Shown: positions 60,168-64,000 of the stretch, piece by piece | How the letters are laid out: the number at the start of each line of letters is the position of its first letter | Position numbering within the stretch: position 1 is the stretch's first letter | From: Volvariella volvacea V23 | Lineage: Eukaryota; Basidiomycota; Agaricomycetes; Agaricales; Pluteaceae | Length of the DNA stretch: 64,000 nucleotides | NCBI GenBank assembly: GCA_000349905.1 | Contig: KB722773.1 | Span: forward strand, 51,479-115,478 | Direction of reading: 5' to 3' | Notes under the pieces: model-generated | What the model saw: only the letters and a program-made list of their open reading frames with translations | Database searches by the model: none | Told to the model about the DNA's origin: nothing | Program-made: the position numbers and the translations under genes

Positions 60168-61014
60168 ATGTCTGACAAGCAACCCAATATCATTCAAGCG
60201 GTCAAAGACGACCACACAGAGGTATGCAACCGCCCGCATTCATCTATGAATGGTTTCGCGTCTGTGTGCAGTGCTGATGCCCGCCCGTGTAGGTCCAGCA
60301 CCTCTACGACCAATACAGAAATTCCGCGGCTGCGGGCGATGCGGACGCCCAACAACGCTGGGCACGCCAGCTGACGTGGGAGATTGCGCGCCACTCTGTC
60401 GGGGAGGAGATCGTGCTCTACCCGCTCATCGAGGAAAAGCTCGGCGGGGAGGGAAAGAGGATGACGGACAGGGATAGGACTGATCATCAGGTGTGTTCAC
60501 GCCCCCATGTCTTTTCCCAACCTACCGAGTTGTGCGTGATCGCCTGCTGAGATACCGGTGCGGGCAGGTCATCAAGGAAAAGCTGGCGGCGTTGGAGAAG
60601 ATGCGGGTTGGGACGGAGGAGTATGGGCGGACGCTTGCGGAGGCGATGGGAGAGCTCAAGGAGCATATTGCGTCGGAGGAGAGCGTGGACTTGCCCAAGT
60701 TGGAAGTCAAGTTGGACGCCGAGGGGAGCAAGAAGGCGGGCGAGTCGTTTGAGAGGACGAAGATGTTTGCACCCACTCGGTACGGCCTCTTTCTTGATTC
60801 CTGTCTGGCTTCTATCCTTTCCTTTGCCTCTGTTGTCGCGCTGTTTATATGTGGAGTCGCTCATTTGTTCTGTTCAAGCGCACACCCTCATGCGCCGGAC
60901 AAGCCCCCGTACGAAACCTTGGTCGGGTTCATGAGCATGCCCATTGATAAACTCAAGGACGTGTTCTCAAAGTTCCCGACAGAGGAGATGAAGGAGGGAA
61001 CGACAAAGGTCTAG
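60168..61014 (+). CDS. Hemerythrin (HHE) domain protein
   Basis: Exons 60168-60221, 60293-60490, 60568-60779 and 60879-61014 join to 199 residues. The four-helix HHE pattern shows as metal-ligand His residues: KDDHTE, IARHSVGEEIVLYP, DRDRTDHQ and LKEHIASEESVDLP. Helical heptad-like stretches lie between them. The C-terminal tail (ETLVGFMSMPIDKLKDVFSK) follows the last helix. Fungal HHE proteins bind di-iron or other metals and are linked to O2, iron or redox handling; the exact role here is unknown. The domain has no signal peptide or membrane segment, so it is probably cytosolic. Confidence 0.88.
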
Positions 61015-61314
61015 CACGCTCCAAGCTCGGCGTTGTAAAACTAGTACATGTGTAAATCTACTCGCAAATTGTGAACGTCGAGTCGTCTGCTCTCCAAAAT
61101 TCCACTGCCTTCTAGCACCTGCCAAATCGGGCAACTCCAGGGTAAATATCCGTGCAAGAAAAGCTAGGGCCAAAAACTCCCATCACATGACTCGTCACAT
61201 AAAATTTTGCTCTGTTCAGGACGAAAAATCTCGGGTCGACCTCTCAACTTTTTCTTCTACTCTACCAACTCCTCCTCCTCGTACCTCTACTACCACCTCT
61301 AATTTATTCCAAAA

Positions 61315-63315
61315 ATGATGCACCGTCTCTCCACCTCCTCTAGAACGCTTAGAACTGCAGTCTCGCGAGCTGCCAGACCCACACCGATGCTGACGCGCGG
61401 TGCACACAAGGAGATCAAGTTCTCCAACGAGGGAAGAGCGAGCATCCTAAAAGGTGTTGACGTCCTGGCCAACGCCGTCAGCGTCACACTGGGCCCCAAG
61501 GGTGAGTGCACTCGTCATATCCGCGGACCAACGCTGACGTGCTGCAGGTCGTAATGTCATCATTGACCAACCATTCGGTGGTCCCAAAATCACCAAGGGT
61601 ACGTTTGCTTCCCCTATCCTGCACCGTGTACTCACCGCGCTCCAGATGGTGTAACTGTCGCAAAATCCATCCAGCTCGAAGACAAGTTTGAAAACCTCGG
61701 TGCTCGGTAAGCAAAATTCGCGTCTTCTTGGCGCTTTCCCGGAACCGGATCAACTTACCTTCATCTTTCTCCCGTTCCGTCTCCGTCCCTGCACCCCACC
61801 CCCAGCCTCGTCCAGGACGTCGCATCCAAGACCAACGAGATTGCTGGTGACGGCACAACCACCGCCACCGTCCTCGCACGCGCCATCTATGCCGAGGGTG
61901 TCAAGAACGTCGCTGCAGGCTGCAACCCCATGGATCTCCGCCGCGGTGCCCAAGCTGCCGTCGAGAAGATCGTCGAGTTCCTGACCGCCAACGCCAAAAA
62001 GGTCACTACCACCGCCGAGATCGCCCAAGTCGCCACCATCTCCGCCAACGGCGACACACACGTCGGCAACCTCATCGCCCAGGCGATGGAGAAGGTCGGA
62101 AAGGAGGGCGTCATCACCGTCAAGGAGGGCAGGACCATTGAGGACGAGATTGAGATCACGGAGGGTATGAGGTTCGACAGGGGCTTCATCTCCCCCTACT
62201 TCATCACCGACGTCAAGACCCAAAAGGTCGAGTTTGAGAAGCCCCTCATCCTCCTCTCCGAGAAGAAGATTTCTGCTCTCCAGGATGTCCTTCCCTCCCT
62301 CGAAGCCGCAGCCCAGGCCCGCCGCCCGCTCGTCATCATTGCAGAAGACATCGACGGCGAAGCTCTCGCTGCCTGCATCCTCAACAAGCTCCGTGGCCAG
62401 CTCCAGGTCGCAGCCGTCAAGGCACCCGGATTCGGTGACAACCGCAAGTCCATCCTGGGCGACTTGGCCATCCTCACTGGCGGAACCGTGTTCACCGACG
62501 AGCTCGACATCAAGCTCGACCGTGCTACACCCGACCTGCTAGGCTCCACCGGCTCCATCACGATCACCAAGGACGACACCATCATCCTCAACGGCGACGG
62601 CTCCAAGGACGCCATCCAGGCCCGCTGCGAGCAGCTCCGCTCCCTCATCGCGGACACGACCACCTCCGAGTACGACCGCTCCAAGCTCCAAGAGCGCCTC
62701 GCCAAGCTCAGCGGCGGTGTGGCCGTCATCAAGGTCGGCGGTGCCAGCGAAGTCGAGGTGGGCGAGAAGAAGGACCGCTACGACGACGCTCTGAATGCCA
62801 CCCGCGCTGCTGTCGAGGAGGGTATCCTCCCCGGTGGTGGTGTCGCGCTCCTCAAGGCCTCTCTACAGCTCGCGACACAGTCCCCCGGCACAGGATCGAC
62901 CAACTCCCCCGTCTCGGCTGACGCCAAGCCCATCCCGACCGCCAACTTTGACCAAGAGCTCGGTGTCGCGATCATCCGCCGCGCCATCACCGGCCCCGCC
63001 CGCGCGATCCTCACCAACGCCGGCGAGGAGTCGTCCGTCATCGTCGGGACACTGCTCTCGCAGTACGGCGCGACCGACAAGTTCTCGTGGGGCTATGACG
63101 CAGCAAGGGGCGAGTACACGGACATGATCAAGAGCGGCATCGTCGACCCGCTCAAGGTCGTGCGCACCGCGCTTGTGGATGCGGCAGGCGTGAGCAGCTT
63201 GCTGACGACGAGCGAGTGCTGCATCGTTGATGCGCCGGAGAAGGACAAGGCGCCCGCTGGTGGTATGGGTGGTATGGGAGGCATGGGAGGTATGGGCGGC
63301 ATGGGCGGGTTCTAA
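61315..63315 (+). CDS. HSP60: Mitochondrial chaperonin HSP60
   Basis: Exons 61315-61501, 61548-61598, 61646-61706 and 61806-63315 give 602 residues. The first 30 residues ([20 protein letters not shown]...) are rich in Arg and Ser with no acids, a typical mitochondrial presequence, followed by [19 protein letters not shown]. GroEL landmarks are present: [29 protein letters not shown] (ATP-binding), [10 protein letters not shown] and [10 protein letters not shown]. Further on are [13 protein letters not shown] and a final [12 protein letters not shown] repeat. The protein forms the ring chaperonin that folds matrix proteins with HSP10 using ATP. The upstream region is pyrimidine-rich; I did not find a convincing heat-shock element. 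Confidence 0.97.
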
Positions 63316-63803
63316 GCTCGCCTCGCAGACCTCGTGAGGAGCGTCGTTTTTTGGTTGGCTGGTTGGGTTGGAGAGCGCCGTCGCCGGCGTCGTTGCATCA
63401 TTTTATCTCAAGATTAGGCATTTACATCGCACTCATCACGTCAAAGAACTCAAAGCAATGGTATCTACACGTATAATGCACCGCTCATGTTATAGTTTTA
63501 GTCCCTAGTCTTTTCCCTTCGCTCGCTTTTGCATCTCGATACTCTATGGCCTATGCTTTGCGTCTATGACCTGTGGTAGAGTTGGATAGGATAGGTTGTA
63601 GTAGGTCGTAGCAGGTTTTTTGGTTGAATGACCATCGCATCCCCGCTCACCAAGTTTTTCGTGTGAGGAAGTGTTTGATGTGCTGGTTGGTGTTGCTGTC
63701 CTGCCCACATTGTGATTGCATGACTTGATGGTTTTCAGGATGTATGCTAGCTCTGACTCTCCTGTCCACCACTTTCCTTGTTGACTGACATCTATGTAAT
63801 GTA
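63316..63803. other. HSP60 3' flank
   Basis: No gene seen before the start of the transposon. Confidence 0.5.
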
Positions 63804-64000
63804 CAGTGGCTTGCAAAAGTATTGCACGGTCACGTGTAGCGATCATAACCTTGCTGAGGTGTGAAGCCGAACCCGAGAACGGGCACAAGATAACATTCAT
63901 TCGGGAGTAAAACATCTGTAGAACAACGATATGCATGTAATAAAGGGGCCAGGACATAAAATGAAAAGAAATATCAACGGGATTAAGTTTCGGGGGGGGG
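63804..64000 (+). mobile_element. Tc1/mariner-type element, copy 2, cut by the window end
   Basis: It begins CAGTGGCTTGCAAAAGT after TA (63802-63803) and is nearly identical to the first 190 bases of copy 1 at 50990. Most differences are C/T or G/A at CpG sites, with copy 2 keeping the CpG. The last nine bases are G, so the sequence may stop at a homopolymer or assembly edge. Strand is given as the orientation of the shared left end; the transposase in copy 1 lies on the opposite strand. Confidence 0.85.

Noticed and set aside
62196..62732. Long minus-strand frame in HSP60
   Set aside because: Antisense shadow of the HSP60 coding sequence.

Overview
This window looks like nuclear DNA of a filamentous basidiomycete, most likely a mushroom-forming agaricomycete. 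The genes are split by many short GT-AG introns (about 40-95 nt, shortest proposed 36 nt). The gene set also fits: a terpenoid-type UbiA protein, an ENA-type Na+/K+ P-ATPase, a PHO4-family phosphate permease, an RG-rich Argonaute and several NACHT NTPases. No bacterial, viral or organellar genes were seen. Gene models come from exon and splice-site reading by eye; no alignment or search was run.

Layout. 1-24.7 kb is mostly housekeeping and transport: UbiA protein, tRNA-Thr(TGT), an MFS transporter with an 18-nt micro-exon, a BTB protein, a phosphate permease with CACGTG/CACGTT motifs upstream, a Rho-like GTPase, an ENA ATPase, and two tandem paralogous multi-pass membrane proteins of unknown function. 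25-56 kb is an accessory region rich in NACHT genes: a decayed fragment, an intact single-NACHT gene convergent with an alpha/beta hydrolase gene, two tandem double-NACHT genes, a small gene carrying only an N-terminal-type motif, and a large NACHT pseudogene. A zinc-ribbon protein, Argonaute and an SDR-type gene lie among them. 57.5-64 kb returns to housekeeping: farnesyl diphosphate synthase, a hemerythrin-domain protein and mitochondrial HSP60. The window ends inside a second Tc1 element.

The most interesting part is the NACHT array. The two double-NACHT genes share architecture, upstream sequence and an N-terminal polar motif (GSGN-K/R-IYNNNITHN), and each has lost a different Walker motif in its second domain. 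The nearby NACHT pseudogene is split exactly at Walker B by nested mobile elements: an LTR-like element with 5-bp target duplication ATCAT, holding a Tc1 element, which holds further inserted DNA including a 488-bp solo LTR with target duplication CCAGA. The older layers are depleted of CpG while the innermost LTR keeps it, so the order of insertion can be read from base composition. A functional link between the NACHT genes, Argonaute and this transposon activity is inference only.
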